A DNA stretch of 64,000 nt. It comes from Daphnia pulex (Eukaryota > Arthropoda > Branchiopoda > Diplostraca > Daphniidae). Location of the stretch: positions 8,804,001-8,868,000 of the forward strand of contig NC_060019.1 in assembly GCF_021134715.1 (NCBI RefSeq), written 5' to 3'. The notes under the pieces are model-generated. The model was not told where the DNA came from, made no database searches, and saw only the letters and a program-made list of their open reading frames with translations. This document shows positions 62,164 to 64,000 of this stretch, in pieces (positions within the stretch are counted from its first letter, which is position 1; each line of letters begins with the position of its first letter). A program made the position numbers and the translations under genes.

Positions 62164-64000
62164 AGACTAAATTGTATTGCTTTGATTCTGATTTGATAGC
62201 CTGGGGCCGGCCGACTAACGGCTCATAAAAGTGACAAAAGAGAGTAGTTGCCCATACCCCGTTTCTCTATATATACCGTATCCTCCTTCTGCTTATTTAC
62301 TTTTGTACGAATGATGACGCGCATGTCGTTCGGATGCGCCTTTGCTCAACAGGATCAAAGCTAATTAGCTCCAGACCGGGCGCATAGATAGGAGTTGGAA
62401 TCCCCCCTTTTCTTTAGAAGAAGAATGTTGGACTTTACTCACTTTATTGATTTTTATTTTTATTTTTGGGCTAGTGAAACAACACGTATAGCCTTTTGGC
62501 TGGGCCTATTGCATAATACGCTCCGTTACGTAACGCTCTGCCGGTGGTTGTATAGTAGTAGCCTGTTGGGCATCTATACGCATTCGCCAAAACCGATCGA
62601 AAGAAAGTCACTTCTTTTTGGGGGGTTGTTTCTTGTTGTACACACTGCGCCGATGTGCATGTCGATGGAGTGCATTACGCTGCCATTGATTTGCTGCTGG
62701 CCGTAAATAGACAACGTCAGGATCCATAATGTAGTATACTCTTGCTGCCGAGTGGGGACGTCCGCAAGCGAAAGGATCCTTTATTTTCTTTCTTCTTACA
62801 TCAATACAAACAAAGCAGCCATTTTGGCCTGTAGAACTGTTCACCCTATTGAATCTGCGCCAAAACGAAAAAATAAAAACGAATGGCTTGATGGAATATG
62901 GGAAAAAAAGGAGCGAATCCAGTTCGCGGTGGTGGTTGTGAGGCTTCCCGTAGCGGGAATCGACCCGTCAAAACATCGGCACCGCGCATCTCTTGATGGC
63001 GGAATTACATATCCGATCGGGAATGTATCTAGTCGTATGAAAAGAGCGAAAAATTCGCTAGAAAGGAAACAACCACAGCAGAGGACACGAATAAAGAAAA
63101 TAAAAGAAGAGAAAAGAGTCTGGCTGATCCTGTTCTTTTTTTGGGCTTCGATATTTTAGAGAGACACGGGCGGGCATGGAAGGAAAGAGTCTCAACGGAG
63201 TTGCAGCACGCACAGCCCTTTTTCTCTCTCTCTCCCGATCCTGAGATGTTCCGTCTGTGCAGCGCAGTTATATATAATAAAAAAAAGCTCCCTCCAACCC
63301 GGCACAAGCCCACCGCCGCCGCCTCCCCTCTTCCAACATAGCGTATTGATTGGTGATGCTGTTGGCCCATATACCATCCAGCAGCACAGCTTAAATAGGC
63401 CGAGAGATAACATGTTTCACGTTGAACTGCTTTTTGTTTTTTGGTTTTTGGTTTTCTTTCGAATCGGCCAGATTGAGCCGCCAGTCAACTCACCTGCGGC
63501 AACGGCCTTAAAGATGAAGGCAAATAGACTCCAGTTGAATTGGCACATTACGATTGATGGCATCAACTATTTATTGGCCATCCTTTTTCTTTTGATGGAC
63601 TCTTAATGCTGCTGCAGAAGTTGGTAGGTTCCAACGCGTGTACACGTATATACAGGGAGGGGCCGACGACGATGTGACGGCGTGTTGCGTGCCGGATGAA
63701 AACTTGGCACTCAACAGCTGAGGACATCACGACCGCAACGTGAGAGTGCCGTATACATATACCCAACGCTCCAGAGAGAACCGAAGAAAACATCATCAGA
63801 CATGTATACACCCCTAGAAGTATAGACTAGTATAATACGGAGCTATATATTTAGCAAGGTTTAGCGAATGTAGAAAAAAAGATTTTGATTTGCGGACAAT
63901 CAAGTCTATAATCTCGATACGTGTGCTGCGCACTATATTGGATGAAATATCTGATACCAAGTGTAGTCGTCGTCCTTCTTCCTTATAGATATACTTACAA

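Larger units (their letters stand above)
41327..64000. other. Gene-poor, repeat-rich 22.7 kb; no confirmed gene
   Basis: I read all six frames for known domains and found none I can defend. The base texture changes sharply from the AT-leaning cluster at 28-41 kb to GC-mixed sequence dense in CAG/CTG, GA/CT, GT/CA, poly-G and TATA-like motifs, resembling the first 26 kb. It may be an intergenic regulatory region or a large intron of a gene outside the window. A handful of exon-like islands with good splice sites (near 44.8, 51.5, 55.0, 56.7 and 60.8 kb) are discussed as findings. No tRNA, rRNA or transposon ends were seen. Confidence 0.55.

Noticed and set aside
1..64000. CRISPR arrays, rRNA, bacterial operons, transposase or reverse-transcriptase genes
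   Set aside because: Looked for and not seen. The repeats present are microsatellites or short tandem duplications, and no catalytic motifs of mobile elements appear in any frame.

Overview
This is eukaryotic nuclear DNA. I infer an arthropod, most likely a Daphnia-like branchiopod crustacean: the coding exons encode arthropod-type proteins, the introns inside the central gene cluster are very short (about 60-200 bp, GT..AG), and the rest is rich in CAG/CTG, GA, GT and poly-purine repeats. The species cannot be proved from the window alone. I see no operons, CRISPR arrays, rRNA or tRNA genes, and no convincing mobile element.

Layout. (1) 1-14.5 kb, minus strand: the 5' part of a DSC1/NaCP60E-type (NaV2) voltage-gated cation channel gene. 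Only three coding exons are present (a long low-complexity N-terminus, S1, and S2-S4 of domain I), separated by introns of 3.4 and 8.3 kb. The rest of the channel lies beyond the window start. (2) 14.5-26.2 kb: no supported gene; it presumably holds the channel promoter/leader and the 3' UTR of the next gene. (3) 26.2-41.3 kb: a compact cluster of five well-supported genes. On the minus strand are casein kinase 1 gamma (gish, 13 exons) and G-protein beta-5 (Gbeta5, 10 exons). On the plus strand are basigin (9 exons), a UBL7-type ubiquitin-like/UBA protein (4 exons) and ZMAT5, the U11/U12 snRNP 20 kDa-type protein (5 exons). Gbeta5 and basigin are head to head across about 580 bp that carries a palindromic E-box. 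(4) 41.3-64 kb: a gene-poor, repeat-rich stretch with only a few unproven exon-like islands.

Functionally this is a set of unrelated conserved genes: a neuronal ion channel, a membrane-bound kinase, a G-protein beta subunit of RGS complexes, an Ig membrane protein, a ubiquitin-pathway adaptor and a minor-spliceosome protein. I did not find a convincing undescribed system. The most useful observations are an apparent one-base frameshift in Gbeta5 exon 3, a run of three phase-0 cassette-like exons in gish, an in-frame skippable Ig-domain exon pair in basigin, an unusually long disordered N-terminus on the NaV2-type channel, and a possible 64-residue protein inside the Gbeta5/basigin promoter. 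All splice junctions below were derived by hand from GT/AG sites and reading-frame continuity.
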